From NCBI RefSeq assembly GCF_000013345.1, contig NC_007777.1, positions 3,410,001 through 3,474,000 of the forward strand: DNA of 64,000 bases, in the 5' to 3' direction. The position numbers and the translations under genes were made by a program. The notes below the pieces were generated by a model, which was not told the DNA's origin, did no database searches, and saw only the letters and a program-made list of their open reading frames with translations. This DNA comes from Frankia casuarinae. GTDB lineage: Bacteria > Actinomycetota > Actinomycetes > Frankiales > Frankiaceae. Positions 50,901 through 57,229 of the stretch are shown here, in pieces (within the stretch, counting starts at the first letter, position 1; the number at the start of each line of letters is the position of its first letter).

Positions 50901-52667
50901 GTCGACGTACTGGCTGCCCTGGCCGGCGAAGACGACGCCGACGCGGGGCTGCTCGGCCGCCTGCCGGCGGTAGTGCACCCCGGCGGGATGCGACCATTCG
51001 GCGGCGTCGGCTCGCGCCGCGAGCTGCTCGATCGCGATCGCGCGCAGGCGCTCCGCCTCGGCGCCGGTGCGCGCGACGAACCCGACCCGCGCGGCGCTGC
51101 CCGGGATGCCCGTGTCACCGTTCGGTTCGGCCTGTCCGCGCACCAGGTCGAGGAGCTCCGCGGGCGTCGCGGCATGCCACAGGTGGGCGCGGACGGCACG
51201 GTGCGTCGCCCGGGCGGCACGCTTATCGGCGTCCGGGCGTGCCGTGTCGGGGGTCTCCTCCAGGACGACGTGGAAGTTGGTACCGCCGAACCCCATGGCG
51301 GAGGCGGCCGCCCGGCGCCGCCCCACGTCCGGGTCGAGCACCCAGGGCCGGGTGCGGGTGCTGAGGTAGAAGGGCGAGCCCTCCTGGGCGAGCGCCGGAT
51401 TCGGTTCGCGGACGTTGATCGTGGGCGGCAGCACCCGGTTGTACAGCGACAGCGACAGCTTGATCAGGCTGGCCGCGCCGGCAGCGCCCTTGGTGTGCCC
51501 GATCTGCGACTTCACACTGCCGATCGCCGCCCGGCCCGGGCGTGCCCCGGCCTCGGCCAGGACGGCCCCGAGCGCGGACAGCTCGGTGGCGTCACCGACG
51601 GCGGTACCGGTGGCGTGCGCCTCGAACAGCTCGACGGACGCCGGGCTCACCCCGGCGTCCGCGTAGGCCCGGCGCAGCGCGCGGACCTGGCCCTCCGCGC
51701 GCGGCGCGTAGACGCTCTTGAACCGACCGTCGCTGGACGACCCGAGACCCCGGATGACCGCGTAGATCCGGTCCCCGTCGCGCTCGGCGTCGGCCAGCCG
51801 CTTGAGCGCCAGCATCCCGATGCCCTCGCCGACCAGGGTGCCGTCGGCGCCGGCGGCGAACGGCTGGATGCGGTCGGACTTGGACAGCGCCTGCGTCTTC
51901 GAGAAGCACATGTAACTGAAGATCGAGTTCTCGGTGTCACAACCACCGGTGATCATGAGATCGGCACGGTGGTCGATGAGTTCGGCGATGGCCCCGCGGA
52001 CGGCCGTGAGCCCACTCGCGCACGCGGAGTCGACCGTGTAGTTCGTGCCTCCGAGGTCGAGCCGGTTGGTGATCCGGCCGGAGACGACGTTGCCGAGCAG
52101 CCCGGGGAACGAGTTCTCCTCCCACGGCGGGAACGCGAGCGAGAAGGCCTCCGAGACCGCGGCGGTTTCGGCCTCGTCGAGTCCCGCGGCGCGCACGACC
52201 TCGCGCAGGACCGGCGTCTCCAGCCGGGCCGCCAGCGGGTGGGCCATCGTGGTGGGGCCGGCCATGCCCAGGATGACCCCGGTGCGCTCGGAGTCGTACC
52301 ACGCCGATCCCGGTGCGCCCGCGTCGACGAGCACATCCCGCGCGACGATCAGACTGAGCAGCTGCACGACCGCGGTCACGTCCAGCAGGTTGGGCGGAAA
52401 GCCGAACTCCACCGGGCTGAACGCGACCTCGGGGAGGAAGCCGCCCCGGCGCGCGTAGGTACGGTCGGGCACCGTCGCATCCGGGTCGTAGTAGTCCTCC
52501 GGGCGCCAGTGCGTCGACGGCACCTCGGTGACGCAGTCGACGGCGTCGATGACGTTGCTCCAGTACTCCCGCACGTCGCGCGCCATCGGGAACAGTCCGG
52601 CGAGCCCGACGATCGCGATCGGGTTGTTCGCGAGTCGTCGGTCGTCAGGGCGGTCGGACTCGTCCAC
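44985..52667 (-). CDS. pfaA: PfaA-like multidomain synthase: KS-AT-ACP4-KR-DH
   Basis: 2560 residues. KS (about 15-470): active Cys near 215 in VDSACASGLTAV, His in FEAHATGTAVGDAT and SVKSQIGHTKGAAG. AT (about 570-870): FAGQGSQYVDMG and the Ser in LLGHSFGELTALWAAG. A Pro/Ala linker with a 36-bp repeat, then four carrier domains (about 1247-1642), each with LGVDSIKRVQILGSLQ, the Ser that takes phosphopantetheine. KR (about 1970-2200): VVTGGARGVTARCVEEL, HGAGALADAMLTDK and QADYATANEAL. The C-terminal hotdog (about 2265-2530) has HQIGPAPVLPATAGLGWLV, the PS-DH pattern. This is the PUFA-synthase (PfaA) or heterocyst-glycolipid-synthase (HglE) architecture; which product is made is unknown. The GTG at 52667 has ggggag. 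First gene of the six-gene cluster. Confidence 0.94.
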   Translation of the reverse strand: MDESDRPDDRRLANNPIAIVGLAGLFPMARDVREYWSNVIDAVDCVTEVPSTHWRPEDYYDPDATVPDRTYARRGGFLPEVAFSPVEFGFPPNLLDVTAVVQLLSLIVARDVLVDAGAPGSAWYDSERTGVILGMAGPTTMAHPLAARLETPVLREVVRAAGLDEAETAAVSEAFSLAFPPWEENSFPGLLGNVVSGRITNRLDLGGTNYTVDSACASGLTAVRGAIAELIDHRADLMITGGCDTENSIFSYMCFSKTQALSKSDRIQPFAAGADGTLVGEGIGMLALKRLADAERDGDRIYAVIRGLGSSSDGRFKSVYAPRAEGQVRALRRAYADAGVSPASVELFEAHATGTAVGDATELSALGAVLAEAGARPGRAAIGSVKSQIGHTKGAAGAASLIKLSLSLYNRVLPPTINVREPNPALAQEGSPFYLSTRTRPWVLDPDVGRRRAAASAMGFGGTNFHVVLEETPDTARPDADKRAARATHRAVRAHLWHAATPAELLDLVRGQAEPNGDTGIPGSAARVGFVARTGAEAERLRAIAIEQLAARADAAEWSHPAGVHYRRQAAEQPRVGVVFAGQGSQYVDMGLTAAVEIPPVREAFDAANATFAGAELTLARAVFPPPSFDPGDRADHEMNLTRTEYAQPAIGALSVGQFRFLRELGLRPVSLLGHSFGELTALWAAGSLADADFFRLARRRGQAMAPPDEPGFDPGTMAAVRADRDAVAELLTAHPDVVVCNHNAPDQVVVGGPTPAVEEFVTAATANGLDARRISVAAAFHTSLVGHAVDDFAAAVDVTEIGSPAVPVHANTAGARYGDDPAENRRVLTRQLGNPVEFVAGLQALHADGATVVVEIGPSQVLTGLVRRTLGDDVVAIPTDAGRDGDGAVALMTAAVRLAVLGVELSGLNRYTAPLPQQVQPTGMTVALTGADYVSEPRRRAYADALVTLAAAAAVRPRESAAAALENVPTATERRVPEAAPAPTRPVPTQPAPAPTRPVPTQPAPAPTRAVPVPTAIAPVAPAPVAPAPAAATLAAPAPSAGEVAGISEVARDHLALHSQFLDTQLRVAEGLVQVLRAAPADNGAGQEIRAAADAVTRQSLAVGEAHIRVNEILASLTDLEYGNGVGGHGAGGLAAGGAPGGALTTGTEPTDLYGRGTAGDLRTPGIPAPGLPAVPLPIPSTGNSNGRPAGAIAAAPPVPPVTVPSVPSVPSVPPVTVPSAAPATVGSQPATAGIAQPATAEPPAGVDVSVIESAVAEVVAEKTGYPVDVLEPSMALESDLGVDSIKRVQILGSLQERFPGVPAVGPERAAEMRTLADVASFLRDGLGSVVQGSAGAGAGAGAGAGVGAGVGVAAVDVSVIESAVAEVVAEKTGYPVDVLEPSMALESDLGVDSIKRVQILGSLQERFPGVPAVGPERAAEMRTLADVASFLRDGLGSVVQGSAGAGAGAGAGAGAGVAVGAGVAAVDVSVIESAVAEVVAEKTGYPVDVLEPSMALESDLGVDSIKRVQILGSLQERFPGVPAVGPERAAEMRTLADVASFLRDGLGSVVQGAGAGVAAVDVSVIESAVAEVVAEKTGYPVDVLEPSMALESDLGVDSIKRVQILGSLQERFPGVPAVGPERAAEMRTLADVASFLRDGLGLTAPASAAPESTPPTATETAASMPTATASAPHPVPTEAPIERLRAVPRLLPAVDPLDDPFGVQPSALVIEVGDAGGVALVRHLRERGISVERIAIGSLAGSDTAGLLGWDGAAVEAALAAVAGSVRLDLCLLALGAPASPGAGSGAEPDRAGEDDRAGIGATGLADFDVAARGLADAILATKGLVVPLRAAASAGRRAAFLTVTRVDGLLGHRGGSSIAGAVTAGITGLVKTVALEAPELVCRSVDVHPALDDDTFAAAVLAEAVDSARDVVEVGLDPEGRRWSVEYVQGGVTGVTGVTGVAEAAGVAEAAGVTGTTSPATLRPPVGPDDVLVVTGGARGVTARCVEELARRASCEFVLLGRTNLVEEPGWAAGVEDDGLKAAYLAGARAEGRKVRLPDVDAAAAAVIAVRQVRATLGDLAATGARIHYQAVDASDPVATAAALAPWRDRVTGVVHGAGALADAMLTDKTVPAIRSVLTPKLAGLRSVLTALEGAPLRHLVLFGSVAGVFGNPGQADYATANEALTRVAAWARTGLTGRVVALNWGAWDGGMVTADLRELFRSRGVTLLPPDEGARRFVAELVDGHGADGAVLIGGSAPLARAAGGTAPAAFVAHRSIAAMDTETVIDQHQIGPAPVLPATAGLGWLVNGVERALPGRQVVEVRNFIVHKGIVFDGAHLRDYWLDARPVDGTGGGPGDGRDGGPVTVSATVRGDSGGALPTSHYAGTLVLAEVTEVGKAAGAAPTAPGWPADGYRLGEQGEDAAWVYTDGLLIHGPLMRGIRRLLVREPGRLVAECRLPELPFAGGAFAGALHRPVLCDILAAAGSVLARWTLNEVGALPIEIGHAEFFAPLPANETFIVVVDDVRPGPMTVTVTVTAHTPDGRVLQRLSDFTFVGTPDMADLIRQGAQRWQSGDRA
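47741..48927. repeat. Four identical 245-bp ACP repeats with hexamer-repeat linkers
   Basis: The same 245-bp block stands at 47741-47985, 48023-48267, 48356-48600 and 48683-48927 without a visible base change, apart from the last base of the fourth. Each encodes one carrier domain of the synthase. Linkers between them are cacccg/cgcacc hexamer runs, coding Gly-Ala and Gly-Val tracts, and differ in length (periods 282, 333 and 327 bp, all multiples of three). Confidence 0.97.
49638..49727. repeat. 36-bp tandem repeat, two and a half units
   Basis: A 36-bp unit (49638-49673, 49674-49709, half unit to 49727) codes PTQPAPAPTRPV repeats in the Pro-rich linker between the acyltransferase and carrier region of the synthase. 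Confidence 0.92.
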
Positions 52668-52721
52668 GTGCTTCTCCCCTTTACTGGCCGGCAGGTCACC
52701 ACCGCGTGCGGCGGGACCCTG

Positions 52722-52757
52722 ATATGTCGGGCGTGGTGCCCTAATATGTCGGGCGTG
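52722..52757. promoter_or_regulatory. 14-bp direct repeats 22 bp apart upstream of pfaA
   Basis: atatgtcgggcgtg occurs at 52722-52735 and 52744-52757. The 22-bp period puts both on the same face of the helix. They lie 55-90 bp before the pfaA start, where an activator would bind next to the promoter. No matching regulator is in the window. Confidence 0.5.
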
Positions 52758-52850
52758 ATGTATCCGGCGGAGGTATTCAGGTGTGAGGTATTGGGAACCG
52801 GTTCACCGGAGCGGACCGGCCGGTCCGCCGGAGAGCCAGACGGCCGGCGG

Positions 52851-52898
52851 GTTGTTCCGGAACAACGTTGTCCCGGAACAACGTTGTTCCGAAGCACT
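52851..52898. promoter_or_regulatory. Three tandem 16-bp palindromes, probable operator array
   Basis: GTTGTTCCGGAACAAC (52851-52866, perfect palindrome) is followed at once by GTTGTCCCGGAACAAC (52867-52882, one change) and GTTGTTCCGAAGCACT (52883-52898, right half decayed). The junctions also create GGAACAACGTTGTTCC. The array lies about 185 bp upstream of the pfaA start, in a 471-bp stretch (52668-53138) without any credible gene, between pfaA and the SGNH hydrolase 3' end. It looks like cooperative binding sites for a dimeric repressor. Confidence 0.65.
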
Positions 52899-53001
52899 GC
52901 CGCAGGTCTTCGTGGCCGTGACAGCGAACCGCGAGGCCTGGCGACAGTTTACTCGTATCCGATCCGCGCGGGCATCCTGGAACCAGTGTCATCGACGTCC
53001 T

Positions 53002-53020
53002 GTTGTTCCGCAAGAACAAC
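53002..53020. promoter_or_regulatory. Fourth, spaced copy of the GTTGTTC/GAACAAC palindrome
   Basis: GTTGTTC and GAACAAC arms separated by 5 bases (ccgca), about 100 bp beyond the three-unit array. The arms equal those of the array, so the same protein may bind here with weaker affinity. Confidence 0.5.
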
Positions 53021-53138
53021 CTGCCGAACACTCGATCGGCCGAGGCAATCGCCGCGACGGTGCGTCGTGAGATGCTTCACTCCCGATCCACTCGACGTCG
53101 GGTCAGAATACGTCGAGAGGCCGGTCAACCGAACAGGG

Positions 53139-53795
53139 TCAGGATGGAACCGGAACCGGAATCCGGGGAGCCGGGCGCGACAGGACTTCGCGCACCAGAT
53201 CCGCAAGGAGACTGGCGACGAATTCGTATCCGGCCGCGTTGGGATGATAGTCCCCGGGGTTCCACAGTTGAGAGTCGTGGGCGCGGTCGACGTGATCGAA
53301 ATCGACGAGGAGAATTCCGTGGTTCGCCGCGGTCGAGCGGACATGGTCGTTCGCCCGCTCGATCCTGGAGCGGAGTACGTCCAGGATCGCCGGCGGCGCC
53401 GAGAGCCTGGTGGTGAGGTCCGGAAAGGTGAAGGTGAACGCGGTGGTTCCCGGGACCGCGAGAGTCGCGACTAGGTGGGTGAAGTTTTTTTCGAACCTGT
53501 CCTGCGAGTAGTCCGCGAGCAGGTCGTTGCTGCCCGCGGCGATCCCGACGAGGGCCGCCGGGGCGGAGGCGGCGACGTCGAGCTGCGTGTCGATGACATC
53601 CTGCGTCGTCGCGCCGTTCCGCCCCAGGTTGAGAACGCGACTGCGCGGAATACCCAGAGCCGCGGCCATTCTGGGCGCCCAGCCGATCCAGGCGCCGTCG
53701 GGAGCCGGGTCACCGCGGCCCTCGGCGAAGCTGTCGCCGACCACGGTGAGCATCGGCGACGGCGTCGGACCGCCGATGATCGGTCGACTGTCCAT
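53139..53795 (-). CDS. SGNH/GDSL-type hydrolase
   Basis: 218 residues. LTVVGDSFAEGRGDP holds block I Ser (about 22), LNLGRNGATT the Gly of block II, IAAGSNDLLADY the Asn of block III, and PGDYHPNAAGYEF the Asp/His of block V, so all SGNH blocks are present. There is no signal peptide. Such enzymes are esterases, lipases or acyl-thioesterases. The ATG at 53795 overlaps the stop of the FAD reductase gene by one base (taatg), so the two are coupled. Next to the lipid synthase cluster it could release or transfer acyl chains; that role is an inference. Confidence 0.88.
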   Translation of the reverse strand: MDSRPIIGGPTPSPMLTVVGDSFAEGRGDPAPDGAWIGWAPRMAAALGIPRSRVLNLGRNGATTQDVIDTQLDVAASAPAALVGIAAGSNDLLADYSQDRFEKNFTHLVATLAVPGTTAFTFTFPDLTTRLSAPPAILDVLRSRIERANDHVRSTAANHGILLVDFDHVDRAHDSQLWNPGDYHPNAAGYEFVASLLADLVREVLSRPAPRIPVPVPS

Positions 53796-55003
53796 TACAC
53801 GGCCGCCGCGGCCAACATGATGGACTCGACGTTCTCCGGCGCGAGAAAGACCGACGACGGCACGACACCCGCGATCATTCCGAAGAACTGCGCCCGCGCC
53901 GTCTCGTTGTTCGGCAAGGCCCGCCACAGCGCCACGAGGTGCGGCGGGAAGTTCAGCTCGCCCAGCGTCGTGGTGAAATTGAACGCACCGGCCGATTCCT
54001 CGTCGCGCAACCGCTGATACTCGGCGAGGGCCTCGTCCATGGGCCGGTCGCCACGCAGCGCCTGGTCCACGTGCTCGGTCAACAGGTCCGCGCAGCGGAA
54101 GGCGTCGGTGATGCCCAGACCGGTCACCGGGTCCTTGTGGTAACCAGCGTCTCCGGTCAGCGCCCAACCCGGACCATAGGACGTGCGGTAGTAGTTGTCC
54201 GGATAACGGATTCCGTAGTAACGGTCCTCCTGGACGCCATGGCTGTCGAGATCCTCGGCGAGCTCGGGCGCGACGCTGCGGAAGGTCCGGCGCAGGCTCC
54301 CGTCGATATCGGCGCGGAACTCCTCGAAATCCTCGAGGTTGCGCATCGCGGTGACGAGGGTGAGCCCGTCATGGGTGGGCCAGCCGGCGCACTGCTCGTG
54401 GTCACCGAACCGGCTGTGGAACTGCCAGTCCAGCCCACTGAAATAGGAGTAGTAGATGAAGCTGGCCGCCGGCACGACCTTGTAGAAGTCGGCTCCCACC
54501 AGGTCGGCCACGACGGAGTTGCGGCCGTCGGCGCCCACGACGAGAGTGGCCCGCTCCTCGACGACGGCTCCCGTGGCGTCCCGGCCCACGATCCCCGCGA
54601 CCGTGCCGTCGTCGTGACGGATCAGATCTCGGACCGAGAAGCCCTCCCGGACTTCGACACCCGCCGCGACCGCGCCGTCGAGCAGGAGCTTGTCCAGCAC
54701 GATGCGGCGCGGCGCCATCGAGAACGCCAGCCCGTCGACCGGATCGGCGAACCCGCGGATGACCACACCGAGGTGGGACACCGTCATGTCGGTGATCGGC
54801 CGGCAGTTGGTCGCCGTGAGTGCGTCGAGCAGCCCCCACTCCCGCAGACGGAGCAGTGCGGCCTGCTGAAGATAGTGGGTGGAGATCGTGTCGCTGGGAA
54901 AGGACACGCGGTCGACGAGCAGCACCCGGTGACCGCGCCGGGCAAGCAACATCGCCACAGGTGAGCCGGCGCAGCGCGCTCCCACGACAATCACGTCGTA
55001 CAT
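53795..55003 (-). CDS. FAD-dependent oxidoreductase (geranylgeranyl-reductase-like)
   Basis: 402 residues. The FAD loop VIVVGARCAGSPVAMLLARR and ribose-binding VDRVSFPSDTISTHYL open the protein; the DG motif is VVGADGRNSVVADLVG and the second FAD motif is ALTGDAGYHKDPVTGLGITD. This pattern (with DT-x-S-THYLQ) fits flavin oxidoreductases related to tryptophan halogenases, geranylgeranyl reductases and lipid desaturases or saturases. It probably reduces or oxidises a lipid or polyketide chain. It ends by overlapping the SGNH hydrolase start, and it starts opposite a thioesterase gene 218 bp away. Its co-location with the synthase suggests a tailoring step. Confidence 0.85.
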   Translation of the reverse strand: MYDVIVVGARCAGSPVAMLLARRGHRVLLVDRVSFPSDTISTHYLQQAALLRLREWGLLDALTATNCRPITDMTVSHLGVVIRGFADPVDGLAFSMAPRRIVLDKLLLDGAVAAGVEVREGFSVRDLIRHDDGTVAGIVGRDATGAVVEERATLVVGADGRNSVVADLVGADFYKVVPAASFIYYSYFSGLDWQFHSRFGDHEQCAGWPTHDGLTLVTAMRNLEDFEEFRADIDGSLRRTFRSVAPELAEDLDSHGVQEDRYYGIRYPDNYYRTSYGPGWALTGDAGYHKDPVTGLGITDAFRCADLLTEHVDQALRGDRPMDEALAEYQRLRDEESAGAFNFTTTLGELNFPPHLVALWRALPNNETARAQFFGMIAGVVPSSVFLAPENVESIMLAAAAV

Positions 55004-55221
55004 GGTCGGAGACTCCCTGAAGTATGCCGGTCAACCGATCGTTACACTGGCACGACGGGTCCCCGGCGGATGTGTTGTCGTTATCCTCCTGGGCATCCTC
55101 CTAGGCTCCCCTATATACCTGCAAGGCGTCACAAGGTGATGTAATCGCACGATAGGAATCACCAATGGCAAAGGGTTCGTAAAGTCGCCTCGAATTCATC
55201 CCGAAGAAACCTTTCCAGCGG

Positions 55222-55764
55222 ATGCTCAGTAACATGTCTGCTCAGTCGGAGATACGATCCCCACTGGAGATGGTTCGCGAGGCGCACTTTCAGGCGAACG
55301 GTGACGCGCCACCAAATCTCGAACAACTCCGTTCCGTCATCGACACGATGGTGCCATTCTGCAACCTGACCGGGGTGCGGGTCGTCGAGCTGCGCCGGGA
55401 CGGCGGCGTGGCGGAGCTCCCCAACCGACCCGACCTCCAGAACCACATGGGCACCGTGCATGCGGCGGCGCAGTTCCTCGCCGCCGAGGTCTCCGGAGCC
55501 GCGGCGTTCTCGGGCGCCCTGGCACCGAGGATCTTCAGCCTCCGCAGCTTCGTGCTGCGCGACTGCCGGATCATGTACCTGCGGCCGGCGGTCGGTCGGA
55601 TCCGGGCCCACGGTTCAGTGGACATCGAGGTGGCGCACCCGGCAGCGGAGCGGACCGCCGAAGAACGCTTCGAGATCCGCGGGGGCTCGCTGCTCTACGA
55701 CGACGCCGGCGCCCTCGTCGCCAAGGCGGAGTTCGACTACCGCGCCTGGTTCGACGCCTCCTGA
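55222..55764 (+). CDS. Hotdog-fold thioesterase (DUF4442/YiiD-type)
   Basis: 180 residues with a single hotdog domain: VIDTMVPFCNLTGVRVVEL, ELPNRPDLQNHMGTVHAAA (the conserved N-H-x-G-x-x-H helix start), and GSVDIEVAHPAAERT near the end. Family members hydrolyse acyl-CoA or acyl-ACP. The start could be the ATG at 55222 or the one at 55234; neither has a clear ribosome site. It is divergent from the FAD reductase and is followed by a very strong hairpin terminator. It could free the product of the nearby synthase. Confidence 0.82.
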   Translation: MLSNMSAQSEIRSPLEMVREAHFQANGDAPPNLEQLRSVIDTMVPFCNLTGVRVVELRRDGGVAELPNRPDLQNHMGTVHAAAQFLAAEVSGAAAFSGALAPRIFSLRSFVLRDCRIMYLRPAVGRIRAHGSVDIEVAHPAAERTAEERFEIRGGSLLYDDAGALVAKAEFDYRAWFDAS

Positions 55765-55858
55765 CAAGACACCTGCAGGAAAGATACCTGCAGGCAAGGC
55801 GCCGCCGGCAGCAGGAGGGCCCTGCCCGCAGGTAAAGCCCGTAACCACGGCTCTCCCT

Positions 55859-55887
55859 CGCCCGGGCCGGGCATCCCGGCCCGGGCG
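55859..55887 (+). terminator. 13-bp GC hairpin with 3-nt loop
   Basis: CGCCCGGGCCGGG (55859-55871) and CCCGGCCCGGGCG (55875-55887) pair perfectly around cat. It stands 95 bp after the thioesterase stop and before the hydrolase gene. Very stable; no U-tract. Confidence 0.75.
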
Positions 55888-56035
55888 TCCTCCGCGACTT
55901 CACTGGAAGAAGTCCACAGACGTTACTACGCTCACCATCATGCCCGGCTTTCCGGCTGCGCTCACCAACCTTTATCGGACCCGCTGTCGGAAATACCGAT
56001 CAGACGATCGGCGATCCGGATGGAAGGAGCGGCAC

Positions 56036-56989
56036 GTGTCCGCAGATGCTCTTGTTCCTCCCCCGTCGGCGGCCGCCGGTGAGACCGAACCCGCGGCGGA
56101 AAGCGAGACGGAACTCGAGGTCGCCACCACTGCCGGGACGCGATTCGGCCTGCGTGTTCTTCCGCAGGCCGACGAGTCCGCGCCGGTGATTCTCCTGCTT
56201 CCGGCGATGGGGGTTCGGACAAAGTACTACACCCCCTTCGCCGAGGCACTGCGGTCGCTGGGGTACTCGGTCGTGACAACCGATCTGCGCTGGCATCACC
56301 ACGGAGCCGCGGCGCTCCGGCGCTCGGCCGGCAGCCGGGGCAGCTACCAGGAGGGTGTCGAGGACGACCTGCCGACGATCACGGCGGCGACGCGGGAACG
56401 ATTCCCCGGGGCGCCGCTGTTCGTCGTGGGTCACAGTCTCGGCGGACAACTCTCGATCCTGCGTGCCGCGCGGGAGGCCCCCGACAGCGGCGGGCTGAGC
56501 GGCCTGGCCGTCATCGGCGCGGGCACCTCGTACTGGCGCGTCTTCAGGCCCCTTCGTTCAGCGTGGGTCCTGGGCGGTTCCACGTTCGTCGCGGGGGTGT
56601 CGCAGCTGCTGGGCTACTGGCCCGGGCACCGGTTCGGCTTCGGCGGGCGGCAGCCCAGGGCGCTGATGCTGGACTGGGCCAGAAGTGCCCGCACCGGCCG
56701 TTACCGGCTGGCCAGGTCGGAGCCCGACCTCCTCGGTCTTCTCGGCGCGGTGACCCTGCCGGTACTGGCCATCTCCCTGGACGCCGACCATCTCGCGCCG
56801 CGCCGGGCGGTCGACTATTTCACCAGGCGGTTGACGGGCTCGGAGGTCCATCGCGTCCACCTGGACCGCACGAGTGGATCCACCCACCTCGGTCACTTCG
56901 ACTGGATGAAGGAACCCGCTGTCATAGCACGCCACGTGGCCGAGTGGATCGACCTCGTCCTCGGCCGGAGCGGCACGGGCGCCCGGTGA
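56036..56989 (+). CDS. Alpha/beta-hydrolase
   Basis: 317 residues. ILLLPAMGVRTKYYTPFAEA is the first strand and oxyanion loop, LFVVGHSLGGQLSILRAA holds the nucleophile Ser (about 127), ISLDADHLAPRRAVDYF the acid, and GSTHLGHFDWMKEP the His. The N-terminal 30 residues are Ala/Glu-rich. It resembles the YheT/lysophospholipase-like group. The substrate is unknown; esters of lipids are likely. The GTG at 56036 has aaggag seven bases before it. It follows the thioesterase on the same strand but is separated from it by a terminator, so it probably has its own promoter in 55888-56035. Confidence 0.85.
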   Translation: MSADALVPPPSAAAGETEPAAESETELEVATTAGTRFGLRVLPQADESAPVILLLPAMGVRTKYYTPFAEALRSLGYSVVTTDLRWHHHGAAALRRSAGSRGSYQEGVEDDLPTITAATRERFPGAPLFVVGHSLGGQLSILRAAREAPDSGGLSGLAVIGAGTSYWRVFRPLRSAWVLGGSTFVAGVSQLLGYWPGHRFGFGGRQPRALMLDWARSARTGRYRLARSEPDLLGLLGAVTLPVLAISLDADHLAPRRAVDYFTRRLTGSEVHRVHLDRTSGSTHLGHFDWMKEPAVIARHVAEWIDLVLGRSGTGAR

Positions 56990-57038
56990 CGGGAACCGCA
57001 CCGTGACGGGGTGCTCGTCGCGGTTCCGCTCACTGTCG

Positions 57039-57091
57039 CCATCCCTCTTGTTCGCCATCCCTCTTGTTCTTGTTCGCCATCCCTCTTGTTC
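57039..57091. repeat. 16-bp repeat cluster gccatccctcttgttc
   Basis: Three imperfect copies of gccatccctcttgttc, then cgaacttgttcgaag, between the hydrolase stop and the TetR gene. The copies are separated by a few bases and contain ttgttc steps like those of the pfaA operator array. No gene is seen in 56990-57229. Confidence 0.7.
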
Positions 57092-57182
57092 GAACTTGTT
57101 CGAAGCAGCCGCTCCCCACCGTGATTCTCGCTTCCCACCGGGCAGCCCCGACCGTCCGGTTCACCACGGTTGACAGACGGCT

Positions 57183-57201
57183 TGTCTTCGTCTCGAAGAC
57201 A
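57183..57201. promoter_or_regulatory. Inverted repeat TGTCTTCG-N3-CGAAGACA, TetR-type operator
   Basis: Perfect 8-bp arms (57183-57190, 57194-57201) around tct, 28 bp before the TetR start. This is the size and place of a self-repressing TetR operator. Confidence 0.6.
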
Positions 57202-57229
57202 GCCTGTCCATCGCACGTAGGGTGCAGTC

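Noticed and set aside
52851-52898. LexA/SOS boxes
   Set aside because: Actinobacterial boxes have GAAC and GTTC four bases apart; here the GAAC-GTTC spacing at the junctions is six and the main palindrome has TTCC/GGAA at the centre.
47493-53474. A nearly 2000-codon open frame on the plus strand opposite the synthase gene
   Set aside because: It is antisense to a gene with clear domains; its Arg/His-rich content is what the opposite strand of GC-rich coding DNA yields. The repeats in it are the ACP repeats read backwards.
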